Source: an uncultured Acidimicrobiia bacterium (GTDB taxonomy: Bacteria > Actinomycetota > Acidimicrobiia > Acidimicrobiales > CAIXPF01). Taken from it: DNA of 50,604 nucleotides. Of the stretch, positions 7,683 to 16,493 are shown piece by piece. A program made the position numbers and the translations under genes. The notes below the pieces were generated by a model. The model was not told where the DNA came from and did not search any database. It saw only the letters and a list, made by a program, of their open reading frames with translations. Position 1 is the first letter of the stretch. Every line of letters begins with the position of its first letter. The stretch covers positions 1-50,604 of the forward strand of contig CAIXPF010000074.1 of the NCBI GenBank assembly GCA_903921205.1. The letters run 5' to 3'.

Positions 7683-8365
7683 GTCGGCGACGCTTCGACG
7701 AGCAGCCGGTACCCGCTTCCGATGAGGGTCTCGATCAGCGGGACCTCTCCCTCGAGGCTGACCTTGCGCCGCAGGGTTCCCACCGTGACCCGAACGGTGT
7801 TCGTGAACGGGTCGGCATTGGTGTCCCAGACGTGTTCGAGCAACCGCTCCTGGGACAGCACCTCGCCGGGGTAGGTCATGAAGTAGCGCAGCAGGGCGAA
7901 CTCCTTGGCCGTGAGCTCCAGCGGACGACCGTTCCGTCGGGCCTCGTGGCGGGCCGCATCGAGCTGCAAGGGACCGACCTGGAGCAGCGAGCTGGTGTGG
8001 GAGCTGTCGCGGCGCAACAAGGTCCGCACCCGGGCCGACAGCTCAGCGAAGGCAAAGGGCTTGACGAGGTAATCGTCGGCACCAACGTCGAGGCCCGAGA
8101 CCCGATCGCCGATGGAGTCACGGGCGGTCAGCATCAATACCCGGGGCTGTACCCGTTCCATCAGGCGGATCTCCCGGCACACGTCGAGGCCGTCGATGCC
8201 CGGCATGGTCAGATCGAGACACACCAGGTCGTAGTCGGTGATCGCCACGGCGTCGAGGGCTTCCTGCCCCGATGCCACCACGTCCACCGCGTACCCCTCG
8301 CGGCGCAACCCCTTGGCCACGGCCTGGGCCAGATCGTTCTCGTCGTCGACAACCAGCAAACGCAT
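7679..8365 (-). CDS. OmpR/PhoB-family response regulator
   Basis: A 228-residue DNA-binding regulator, partner of the overlapping kinase. The receiver domain starts MRLLVVDDEN with the acidic pocket DD, the phosphorylated Asp51 (VCLDLTMPG), the Thr in LTARD and the Lys in VKPF. A winged-helix domain follows (LTAKEFALLRYF, VSLEGE, IGSGYRL). The ATG at 8365 is chosen over a start 15 codons upstream because the family begins MRLLVVDDE; AGG lies about 9 nt before it. It is the first gene of the pair and is divergent from the moxR operon, which it might regulate (inference from position only). Confidence 0.95.
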   Translation of the reverse strand: MRLLVVDDENDLAQAVAKGLRREGYAVDVVASGQEALDAVAITDYDLVCLDLTMPGIDGLDVCREIRLMERVQPRVLMLTARDSIGDRVSGLDVGADDYLVKPFAFAELSARVRTLLRRDSSHTSSLLQVGPLQLDAARHEARRNGRPLELTAKEFALLRYFMTYPGEVLSQERLLEHVWDTNADPFTNTVRVTVGTLRRKVSLEGEVPLIETLIGSGYRLLVEASPT

Positions 8366-8665
8366 GTGGCTACCTGTCTTCCCTCTCCCGGGGCGGGCCT
8401 GACGGCCCATCGGACCGAGGCCCGGTCACAGCCCTATCGTGAACGTCATAGTCGGTGCTGGGCTGCGCCGTGATGACCCTCATCGGCAGCACCTGCTTCG
8501 GCATCGGGCGAACCGGACCTTTACACCCGTCTTCGCCGAGCAGTGATTGGGTACCGAACGACAGCGAAAAGGGTTCGAAAGCAACCGGCAGGGCACCACG
8601 GTGACGACCCCGCCGGCGACGACGACCCGCCCACCGGTCCCGTCGGGGGCCTCCAGAGCAAGGAC
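8366..8665. other. Divergent regulatory region between the response regulator and moxR
   Basis: This 300-bp region separates two divergent operons. I see no credible gene in it. It contains a small inverted repeat GATGA-ccc-TCATC near 8472-8484, TATGAC- and GATAGGG-like stretches on the minus strand, and a relatively AT-rich patch around 8560-8590. These are possible promoter or operator parts, but none is strong enough to call. Confidence 0.4.
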
Positions 8666-10039
8666 ATGACGTTGACCGTGCCGTACTCCCCCACTGCCGC
8701 TGCGGCGATGACCCCCGAGGCCAAGCAACTCGAGACCGCCCTGTTCGAGGTCAAACGGGTGATCGTGGGCCAGGAGCGGGCCATCGAACGGCTGTTCATC
8801 TGTCTGCTCGCCCAGGGACACTGCCTGCTCGAGGGCGTGCCCGGTCTGGCGAAGACACTGGCGATGGAAACCTTGGCCACGGTGTCGGGCGGATCCTTCA
8901 CCCGGATCCAGTTCACCCCGGACCTGATGCCCGCCGACATCGTCGGTACCCGGATCTACCGGACCCAGACCGAGCAGTTCGATGTCGAGCTCGGACCGGT
9001 CTTCGCCAACTTCGTCCTCGCCGACGAGGTGAACCGGGCTCCGGCCAAGGTCCAGTCGGCGTTGTTGGAGGTGATGGCCGAGCACCAGGTCTCCATCGGC
9101 GGCCGCACCTTCGAGGTGCCGCAGCCCTTCCTGGTACTCGCCACCCAGAACCCGGTCGAGCAGGAAGGCGTCTACCCCCTCCCCGAGGCTCAGCGGGATC
9201 GTTTCCTGATGAAGGTCACCGTCGGCTACCCCAGCCCGGCGGAAGAGGTCGAGATCGTCAACCGTATGGGGGTGCAACCGCCCGTGCCCCGTCGGGTGCT
9301 CGACCCCGACCTGATCAAGGCGCTGCAGGACACCGCCCGGAGCGTCTACGTCGACCGCGGGGTGGTCGACTACGCCGTGAACCTCGTGCTGGCCACCCGC
9401 GATCCGCAGCAGTACGGCCTGCCGGAACTGACCGAGCTCATCGAGTTCGGGGCCAGCCCCCGCGCCAGCCTCGGCCTGGTGGCCGCCGGTCGTGCCCTGG
9501 CCTTGATGCGGGGACGGCGCTACGCCCTGCCGCAGGACGTGTTCGACGTGGCCCCGGAGATCCTCCGTCACCGGCTGGTGCTGAGCTACGAGGCCGTCGC
9601 CCAGGGGCTGCACGTCGATCAGATCACCGCCCGGATCCTGTCCACCATTCCCGCCCCGCGGGTGGCGCCGAGCCAGGACCCCTACCAGGTGGCCGGGTAC
9701 GCCCCGGCCCAGCCCACCGGCTGGCCTGCAGCGGACGACCCGTACCGAGCCCCGGCCACGATCACCGCGCCGACACCTGCCACGCCGACCTACACCGACC
9801 AGTACGGTCCCCGGGCCGATGCGGTCGTGCCCCCGCCGCCGCCCGCACCGATCCCGGTCACCGAGCCGGCTGCGGCACCCGGTGCAACGGCCAACCCGTT
9901 GCCGGCTCCTCCGCCGCCGCCGGCCCCCAACGATGACACGGCCGTGGTGCCTGACCCCACCGACATCATCGGCCGGTCGACGCTCCCCTGCGCCGGCGAC
10001 GGCGAGGCACCGACGGACCGGCTGGCGACCGGCTCATGA
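8666..10039 (+). CDS. MoxR-family AAA+ ATPase with proline-rich tail
   Basis: From the ATG at 8666 (AAGGA just upstream) the protein has 457 residues. Residues 15-330 form the MoxR AAA+ core: Walker A GVPGLAKT (57-64), Walker B VLADEVNR (117-124), sensor region ATQNPVEQEGVYPLPEAQRDRF, and the lid domain. MoxR ATPases act as chaperone-like motors together with VWA-domain partners, often in envelope or metal-centre assembly. The last 110 or so residues are a low-complexity Pro/Ala tail not found in standard MoxR proteins; it may tether partners. It overlaps the next gene by 4 bp (ATGA), forming a moxR-DUF58-VWA operon. Frame-open codons before 8666 are not counted. Confidence 0.94.
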   Translation: MTLTVPYSPTAAAAMTPEAKQLETALFEVKRVIVGQERAIERLFICLLAQGHCLLEGVPGLAKTLAMETLATVSGGSFTRIQFTPDLMPADIVGTRIYRTQTEQFDVELGPVFANFVLADEVNRAPAKVQSALLEVMAEHQVSIGGRTFEVPQPFLVLATQNPVEQEGVYPLPEAQRDRFLMKVTVGYPSPAEEVEIVNRMGVQPPVPRRVLDPDLIKALQDTARSVYVDRGVVDYAVNLVLATRDPQQYGLPELTELIEFGASPRASLGLVAAGRALALMRGRRYALPQDVFDVAPEILRHRLVLSYEAVAQGLHVDQITARILSTIPAPRVAPSQDPYQVAGYAPAQPTGWPAADDPYRAPATITAPTPATPTYTDQYGPRADAVVPPPPPAPIPVTEPAAAPGATANPLPAPPPPPAPNDDTAVVPDPTDIIGRSTLPCAGDGEAPTDRLATGS

Positions 10040-11022
10040 GCGCCGCCACCGATGTCACCCCACGGATCGACCCCTACGGCCTGGCGTTCGGCCAGGGTCG
10101 ATCAGCGGAGGTCCTGCGACGGCTCGACCTGCTGGTGAACCGTCGCCTCGACGGTGTGCTGCAGGGTGACTACCGGGGGTTGGTGCCCGGACACGGGAGC
10201 GAACCGGGCGAGGCCCGGCGCTACCAGCCCGGCGACGACGTCCGGCGCATCGACTGGAACGTGACGGCCCGCAGTCTGGACACCCACGTCCGCGAGACCA
10301 TCGCCGACCGGGAACTCGAGACCTGGGTCCTGCTCGACCAGTCACCCAGCCTCGACTTCGGTACCGCGCGGTATCTCAAGCAGGAACTGGCCCTCATCGC
10401 CGTAGCCGGCGTGGGTTTCCTCACCGCCCGCACCGGGAACCGCTTCGGAGCCGTCTTCGCCGGCACCGACCCCCGGCCCGAGGTCGTACCGGCCCGAAGC
10501 GGTCGGACCCACCTCCTCGGTCTGTTGCACCGGGCCGCCAACGCCCCGGCCGGTGACGTCGCCGCCTCGACCCCGGGCCGTTCCGTCGGTCCGACCGAAC
10601 TCGGCGCGGCCATCGAACGGATGACTGCGCTGCACCGCCGGCGTGGTCTGGCCGTGGTCGTCTCCGACTTCCTCGCCGCCGACGACTGGTCCCGGCCGTT
10701 GGCACGTCTGGGCGCACGCCACGAGACCCTGGCGATCGAGATCGTCGATCCCCGGGAGCTCGAGCTGCCTGCCGTCGGCGTGCTCACCCTCGTCGACCCC
10801 GAGACGGGCCGGCGTCGCGAGGTGCAGACCTCTTCGGCGAAGCTCCGAGCCCGTTACGCCGAGGCGGCCGCGGCCCAGCGGGCCGCGATCGCCACCGCCA
10901 TCCGGTCCGCCGGTGCCGACCACCTGGTCCTGCGCACCGACCGCGACTGGCTCACCGACCTGATCCGATTCGTCTCCCTGCGCCGCGAGCGCGCAGCCCG
11001 CCTCCCCCGGAGCAAGCCATGA
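10036..11022 (+). CDS. DUF58 domain protein (MoxR partner)
   Basis: A 328-residue protein with the DUF58 hallmark YQPGDDVRRIDWNVTAR near residue 70 and a degenerate VWA-like fold (LLDQSPSLDFGT, VVVSDFLA). DUF58 proteins nearly always sit beside MoxR and VWA genes and are thought to be client or adaptor proteins; the biochemical role is not established. Unlike many relatives, no membrane segment is evident. It overlaps moxR upstream and the VWA gene downstream by 4 bp each, so the three are translationally coupled. Confidence 0.92.
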   Translation: MSAATDVTPRIDPYGLAFGQGRSAEVLRRLDLLVNRRLDGVLQGDYRGLVPGHGSEPGEARRYQPGDDVRRIDWNVTARSLDTHVRETIADRELETWVLLDQSPSLDFGTARYLKQELALIAVAGVGFLTARTGNRFGAVFAGTDPRPEVVPARSGRTHLLGLLHRAANAPAGDVAASTPGRSVGPTELGAAIERMTALHRRRGLAVVVSDFLAADDWSRPLARLGARHETLAIEIVDPRELELPAVGVLTLVDPETGRRREVQTSSAKLRARYAEAAAAQRAAIATAIRSAGADHLVLRTDRDWLTDLIRFVSLRRERAARLPRSKP

Positions 11023-11972
11023 CCCTGATCGCCCCCCAGTGGCTGCTGCTGTTGGCTGCGGTGGCCGTCCTCGCGGTGGTCTACCTCGTCGCCCAGCGTC
11101 GCCGCGGCGACTACGCCGTCCGCTTCACCAACCTCGACCTGCTCGACAAGGTCGCCCCCAAACGACCGGGCTGGCGACGCCATGCTCCCGCTGCTGCGCT
11201 GCTGCTGGCGTTGAGCAGCCTGGTCATCGCCCTGGCCCGGCCGGCGACCATCCAGAACGTGCCGCGGGAACGGGCCACGATCGTGGTGGCCATCGACACC
11301 TCGCTGTCCATGATGGCGGAGGACGTCAGCCCCAACCGGTTCGACGCAGCCAAGGACGCCGCCTCGTCGTTCGTGGACCTGCTGCCGGACAAGATCAACG
11401 TCGGCCTGGTGTCGTTCAACCGCACCGCCAGCGTCCTGGTGTCGCCCACCGATGACCACGATTCGGTCAAGCAGGCCATCAGCGGGCTGCGTCTCGACCA
11501 GGGCACCGCCATCGGCGAGGCCATCTTCGCCTCCATGCAGGCCATCGACAGTGTTCCCGCCGGCAACGGCGACGAGCCGGCGCCAGGCCGCATCGTGCTG
11601 ATGTCCGACGGCGAGACCACCGCCGGCCGGCCCGACGATGCCGCAGCCACGGTCGCCCTCGAACGGGACATCCCCGTCTCCACCATCGCCTTCGGGACCG
11701 CCACCGGCACCATCGTGGTGCCGGGCGAGGACCGCCGGATCAACGTGCCGGTGAACGAGGACGCTTTGCGGGTCATTGCCGAGAAGACCAACGGCACGTT
11801 CTTCACTGCAGCCACGGCCGAACAACTCAAGAACGTCTACGCCGACATCGGCTCGTCGATCGGCTACGAGCAGGCCGAGCGGGAGATCGGCGGCTGGTTC
11901 GTCGCCGGGGCGGTCGGAGCGCTGTTCGTCGCAGCGATCTTCTCGCTGCTGTGGTTCAGCCGCCTGCCCTGA
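11019..11972 (+). CDS. Membrane-anchored VWA-domain protein (BatA-like)
   Basis: The 317-residue protein has two N-terminal membrane segments (about 5-24 and 56-75), a von Willebrand A domain with the metal-site motif DTSLS and later VLMSDGETT, and a final membrane segment (about 292-313). This is the BatA layout, placing the VWA domain outside the cytoplasm. It would bind a divalent cation and protein partners and be worked on by the MoxR ATPase. It closes the three-gene operon; no BatB, BatD or TPR gene follows, so the module is minimal. Confidence 0.93.
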   Translation: MTLIAPQWLLLLAAVAVLAVVYLVAQRRRGDYAVRFTNLDLLDKVAPKRPGWRRHAPAAALLLALSSLVIALARPATIQNVPRERATIVVAIDTSLSMMAEDVSPNRFDAAKDAASSFVDLLPDKINVGLVSFNRTASVLVSPTDDHDSVKQAISGLRLDQGTAIGEAIFASMQAIDSVPAGNGDEPAPGRIVLMSDGETTAGRPDDAAATVALERDIPVSTIAFGTATGTIVVPGEDRRINVPVNEDALRVIAEKTNGTFFTAATAEQLKNVYADIGSSIGYEQAEREIGGWFVAGAVGALFVAAIFSLLWFSRLP

Positions 11973-11985
11973 TCACCGGGGTGAC

Positions 11986-12020
11986 CGACGATGGCCGGGA
12001 CCCGTTCCCGGCCATCGTCG
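11986..12020. terminator. Strong bidirectional terminator hairpin
   Basis: A perfect 15-bp stem (CGACGATGGCCGGGA pairing with its complement at 12006-12020) with a 5-nt loop, between the convergent VWA and smc genes. It has no T-tract. Confidence 0.8.
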
Positions 12021-12078
12021 CGTCCCGCATCGGGTGATACCGGCGGGTCGGGTCCTGGTGGAACGGGCTGAGCGACGG

Positions 12079-15000
12079 TCAGGTCGCCGAACGCAAGCGC
12101 TCGCTGACCACCTTCGAACTCTCACCGGGCTTCATGGAGACCCCGTAGAGACAGTCGGCGATCTCCATGGTGCGCTTCTGGTGGCTGACCACGAGCAGCT
12201 GCGCCTCGCCACGGAACTCCTCGAGCAGACCCAGGAAGCGCCGCAGGTTGACCTCGTCGAGCGCGGCCTCGACCTCGTCCATCACGTAGAAGGGCGAGGG
12301 ACGGCTCCGGAAGATGGCGAAGAGCAGACCCAGAGCAGTGAGGGACCGCTCGCCGCCCGACAACAACGACAGCTTCCGGACGTTCTTGCCCGAAGGCTTG
12401 GCCTCGACCTCGATGCCGGTGTTGAGCAGGTCGTCGGGCGTGGTCAAGCGCAGCGCGCCGGTACCGCCCGGGAACAAGGTCGCGAACAGGCTCTCGAAGT
12501 GGCCGGCCACGTCGGCGAACGCCGCAGCGAAGGTGTTCGTGATCTCCTCGTCGATGGCCCGGATGACCTTCTGGAGCTCCCGTGCCGACGCCTTCACGTC
12601 GGCGACCTGACTCTCGATGAGGGCGTTTCGTTCCTCCAGTGCCCGATACTCCTCCACGGCAAGTGGGTTGATCGGCCCCAGCGCTGCCAGCTCCCGTTCC
12701 AGCTCGGCGACCCGAGCGGCTGCCGTGGTTCCCTCAGGCAGCTCGGGACAGGTGAGGGTCAGCAGCTGATCGGCCTCGACCGCCAACTCGCGGGCAATGC
12801 GTTCGAGCAGCGACTCCAGCCGGACCGACACCTCGGCCTGCTCCAGCTCGGCTCGCGATGCCACTTCGCGCTGCTCGTTCATGGCCCGCTCCGCAGCGGC
12901 ACGCTGCAGGCGGAGCGCCTCGAGCTGCCGGCCGACTTCGCGCGCCGCCTCGGAGAGCCGGCGCCGCTCGGCCTGCAGCACCTCGGCGCCGGCGGCGATC
13001 CGATCCGCCCAGGACTGCACGACGGTCGCCAACCGTTCGAGCACGACCAGACGCTGCTCGGCCCGTTCGCGTTCCTGTTCGGCGTCCTGCCGGGAGCGCC
13101 GGGTGACTTCCAGACGCCGCACCAGGTCACGACGTCGATCGGTGAGGCCGGCGATCCGCTGGGACACCTGGGCGACCTGGACCTCGAGCTCCATCCGTCG
13201 CCTGCCCGCCTCGAGCCGGCGGCGATCGAGGTCGGCCTCCGCGGCGGCGCGGGCCTCGGCCCTCGCAGCCTCGTCGCGTTCGGCCGCCTCGAGGCTCGGC
13301 AGCAGCTCCTCGAGCTCGCCGAGCCGCCGGCGATCACGCTCGTTGCGTTCGTCGATCGAGCCCAGCTGGCTGCGCACCGTCGCCAGATCACGTTGCAGGT
13401 CGGCCACGGTCTTGTCGGCGCGTTGCAGGGCCGCGACCGAGGCGCGCCGCCGGCCGGCGTGGTCGTCGGAGGCCCGCACCGCCTGCTCGTGAGCGGCCCG
13501 GGAGGACCGCGCCTCCTGCCGAGCGACCTCGAGTGTGTGCCGAGCCGGTTCCACCGCGGCCGAGGACGTCTCCGCCAGGGAGCGGGCTTCCTCCAACATC
13601 GCCCCGGTGACGCCGGTGCTGGAGTTGCCCACGCGCCAGCCCTGCGGACCGAATCGGTCACCGCGGTCGGTGACCACGACCAGGTCGGGGTTCTCCTCGG
13701 CGACGGTCAGGGCCGCGCCCCAGTCCCCCGACACCCGGACGGCTCCGGCCAGCAGCACATCGAGCAACGCGTCGACCTCTGCCTGCCGCCCGCGCACATG
13801 GGGGCGGATGGGCTCGACCCCGACCCTGACGGCAGCCGACGCAGCCCGGGTGGTGCCCCGGCCGTGGCCGGCCGCAAGAACCGCACCGCCCTGGGAGGAA
13901 CCCGACAGCAACTCGAGCGCCGCCCGGGCGACCGCGACGTCGTTGACGACGACCGCGGTCAACGCCTCACCGGCAGCCGCCTCGAACGCGGCTTCCCAAC
14001 CTGCATCGATGTCGATGGCGTCGAGCAGGGTACCGACCACCCCGTCGAGCCGGCTGAGCCGGGCCGCACCGGCCCGGGCACGTGCGGCGTCAAGGGCATT
14101 GGCCAGCACCTCGACCCGGGCCTGGTTGCCCCGGGCGACGGCCTGGGCCTCGCGCAGGGCCTCCTCGGCTCGCGTCAGCTCGTCCTCGGCGCCCTGGCGA
14201 ATAGCCTTGGCCCGTTCGACGGTGCGCGCCAACTCGTCCTCGACGGTGTCGGCGTCGGACTCACCGGCCTGATGGCGGGCGCGTTCTGCTTCGGCCTCAC
14301 CGAATCGGGCCGTGAGCGCGGTCTCACGATCACGGAGCCGGCCCACCTCGCCACCGGAACGGTCGAGGCCCGAGCGCAGGGCCGACACCTCCCTGCGAAC
14401 CTCGGCGGCGCGGGCCACGACGGGGTCGACCCCGCCATCGAACGGCGCCAGCAAGGCCTCGCGTTCGGCCAGCACCGTCGCCTCGGTCTCGACCGCCTCG
14501 TCGCGCAACGGCTCGAGACCGTCGAGCGCATCCGTGGCGTCCTCGAGGGCCTGGGCCACCTCGTCGAGCTCATCGCCGAGCGCCGCCACGGGATCGTCGT
14601 CGAAGCGCAGCGAGGCCAGCCGCTGGGCGCTGCGCCGGCGTTCGGTCAGCACGGCGTCGAGGCCACGGACCCGTTCACGGGTGGTGTCGAACCGTGCCAG
14701 GAGCTCGGTGACCTCGCGGGCGCCGTGACGGCGCAGCTCGGCCTCGGTCCGGGCGATCTGACTGTCGAGCCGGACCAGCTGGCTCGATTGTCCGGCGCCG
14801 AGCTCGGTGGCCTGGGCCCGGCGGGCGCTGACCGCCTCGAGCCGGTTGCGCAGCGCCGTCAGCTCCTCGCCGGCCAGAAACGACCGCAGAGCGCTGAGCT
14901 CACCGGCGAGCGTCTCGTGGCGTTGCGCAGCGCGGGCCTGCTTCTCGAGCGGGCGCAGCTGGCGGCGCAACTCGCGTTGCAGGTCGTTCACCCGGGCCAG

Positions 15001-15561
15001 ATCACCCTCGGTCGCAGCGAGGCGACGTTCGGCCCGTTCCTTGCGCCGGCGGTACTTGAGGATGCCGGCCGCCTCCTCGATGATCGAGCGACGCTCCTCG
15101 GGCCGGGCATTGAGAATCGCGTCGATCTGACCCTGGGACACGATGACGTGCTGGTTGCGTCCCACCCCGGCGTCGGAGAGCAGTTCCTGGATGTCGAGCA
15201 GGCGACAGGAGACGCCGTTGATGGCGTAGTCACTGTCCCCGCTGCGGAACAGGGTCCGGGTGATGGTGACCTCGGCGAACTCCACGGGCAGCAGGCCCGC
15301 CGAGTTGTCGATCGTCAGGGACACCTCGGCCCGGCCCAGCGCCGCCCGCCGAGCGGTACCGGCGAAGATCACGTCGTCCATCTTCTGAGACCGGACCGAG
15401 GTCGGCGCCTGGGCACCGAGGACCCAGGCAATCGCGTCGACCACGTTCGACTTGCCCGAACCGTTCGGGCCGACGACGACGGTGATACCCGGCTCGAGGT
15501 CCAACAGCGCCTTGTCGGCGAAGGACTTGAAGCCGCGGATTTGGAGAGACTTCAGGAACAT
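12079..15561 (-). CDS. smc: Chromosome segregation ATPase SMC
   Basis: SMC is the core of bacterial condensin and loops and organises the chromosome. The 1160-residue protein starts MFLKSLQIRGFKSFADKALL with Walker A GPNGSGKS (31-38). Two long coiled coils flank a hinge (around residues 500-660, including DGVVGTLLDAIDIDAGWE). The C-terminal head has the ABC signature LSGGERSLTALGLLF and Walker B FYVMDEVEAALD (the usual DEVDAALD with Asp to Glu). A longer frame continues upstream, but the family always starts at MFLK or MYLK. No scpA or scpB gene is nearby. The cluster rnc/fpg-smc-ftsY is a classical gene order; here moxR and other genes separate smc from ftsY. Confidence 0.97.
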   Translation of the reverse strand: MFLKSLQIRGFKSFADKALLDLEPGITVVVGPNGSGKSNVVDAIAWVLGAQAPTSVRSQKMDDVIFAGTARRAALGRAEVSLTIDNSAGLLPVEFAEVTITRTLFRSGDSDYAINGVSCRLLDIQELLSDAGVGRNQHVIVSQGQIDAILNARPEERRSIIEEAAGILKYRRRKERAERRLAATEGDLARVNDLQRELRRQLRPLEKQARAAQRHETLAGELSALRSFLAGEELTALRNRLEAVSARRAQATELGAGQSSQLVRLDSQIARTEAELRRHGAREVTELLARFDTTRERVRGLDAVLTERRRSAQRLASLRFDDDPVAALGDELDEVAQALEDATDALDGLEPLRDEAVETEATVLAEREALLAPFDGGVDPVVARAAEVRREVSALRSGLDRSGGEVGRLRDRETALTARFGEAEAERARHQAGESDADTVEDELARTVERAKAIRQGAEDELTRAEEALREAQAVARGNQARVEVLANALDAARARAGAARLSRLDGVVGTLLDAIDIDAGWEAAFEAAAGEALTAVVVNDVAVARAALELLSGSSQGGAVLAAGHGRGTTRAASAAVRVGVEPIRPHVRGRQAEVDALLDVLLAGAVRVSGDWGAALTVAEENPDLVVVTDRGDRFGPQGWRVGNSSTGVTGAMLEEARSLAETSSAAVEPARHTLEVARQEARSSRAAHEQAVRASDDHAGRRRASVAALQRADKTVADLQRDLATVRSQLGSIDERNERDRRRLGELEELLPSLEAAERDEAARAEARAAAEADLDRRRLEAGRRRMELEVQVAQVSQRIAGLTDRRRDLVRRLEVTRRSRQDAEQERERAEQRLVVLERLATVVQSWADRIAAGAEVLQAERRRLSEAAREVGRQLEALRLQRAAAERAMNEQREVASRAELEQAEVSVRLESLLERIARELAVEADQLLTLTCPELPEGTTAAARVAELERELAALGPINPLAVEEYRALEERNALIESQVADVKASARELQKVIRAIDEEITNTFAAAFADVAGHFESLFATLFPGGTGALRLTTPDDLLNTGIEVEAKPSGKNVRKLSLLSGGERSLTALGLLFAIFRSRPSPFYVMDEVEAALDEVNLRRFLGLLEEFRGEAQLLVVSHQKRTMEIADCLYGVSMKPGESSKVVSERLRSAT

Positions 15562-15757
15562 GCTCGGTCTCGACACTCCCAGAACCGGCGGCCCGCCACG
15601 GTGGCGGCTCGGCGCTGCGCCCACATGGCCGCCGCAGAACCTAGCCGCTCTCCCGCCCGGGCCGTTCGATCGACCAGGCGGGTCCGGCACGCTTCGGCCT
15701 TGCTGCACCGGTGGCCTACTGGGCGGGAACGGGCCATGGCGTGCATGCTGGTCGGCA

Positions 15758-16477
15758 ATGAGCTCGACCCCCGCGGAGACACCGAGACCACCCACCCCGT
15801 TGGATCGGGCGTTCCTGACCAATATCGGTGAGGTGACCGAGTTGATCCTGGTCCGCCATGGCCAGCAGGTCTGGCCCGATCCGGTCACCTCCACGGTGTC
15901 GGAGTGGGTGGACCCGCCGCTGTCGGACCTGGGCCGCCGCCAGGCCGAGGCCGTCGGGCTGGCCCTGGCCGACCGGCGCATCGACGCGGTCTACAGCTCG
16001 CGACTGGCCCGGGCGCACGACACCGGCCGGGCCATCGCCGCCCACCACGGCCTCGAGGTGGAGATCGTGGACGATCTGCGCGAGATCGAGACCTTCCGCG
16101 ATCTTCCCCAGGACGCCCACCCCGCCGATGTGCTCGGGGAACTCGTGCTGCGTGGTGCCCGCGAACGGTTCGTCCGGCATCGGACCTGGGACGTGTACCC
16201 GGGCAGCGAACGCAACGAGGAGTTCCGCCACCGGGTGGTGAACATCATCGAGGGCATCGTGACCGGCCACCCCGCCAGGCGGATCGTGGTGGCCTGCCAC
16301 GGAGGCGTGATCAATGCCTACCTCGGTGAGATCCTCGGACTGTCGACGGCGATGTTCTTCCGCCCGGCTCACGCCTCCACCCACCGGGTACGCGCCCTCG
16401 GCGACGTCCGGGCCGTGCAGTCCATCAACGAGGTCCACCACCTCGTGGCGGACAGCGACCCGCTCGAGAGCTACTGA
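15758..16477 (+). CDS. Histidine phosphatase superfamily protein (phosphoglycerate mutase-like)
   Basis: The phosphohistidine motif LVRHGQ lies near residue 33, and the second catalytic His is in VACHGGVINAY. PLSDLGRRQAEAVG and VYSSRLARAHDTGRAI are further family signatures, giving 239 residues from the ATG at 15758. The start is uncertain: GTG at 15833 would remove the N-terminal 25 residues, and the leading segment (STPAETPRPPTPLD) looks like linker. The protein probably hydrolyses a small phosphoester; the substrate is unknown. It is transcribed against its neighbours, splitting smc from the fpg-like gene. Confidence 0.88.
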   Translation: MSSTPAETPRPPTPLDRAFLTNIGEVTELILVRHGQQVWPDPVTSTVSEWVDPPLSDLGRRQAEAVGLALADRRIDAVYSSRLARAHDTGRAIAAHHGLEVEIVDDLREIETFRDLPQDAHPADVLGELVLRGARERFVRHRTWDVYPGSERNEEFRHRVVNIIEGIVTGHPARRIVVACHGGVINAYLGEILGLSTAMFFRPAHASTHRVRALGDVRAVQSINEVHHLVADSDPLESY

Positions 16478-16493
16478 GCCGACAACCGGCCGG

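Noticed and set aside
8480-9613. Long minus-strand frame opposite moxR
   Set aside because: Antisense to the MoxR AAA+ core, with no recognisable domain.
11776-15831. Very long plus-strand frame (1351 codons) opposite smc
   Set aside because: It is antisense to the clear smc gene; long antisense frames are expected in GC-rich coding DNA. It shows no family motif and a skewed Arg/Gly/Gln composition.
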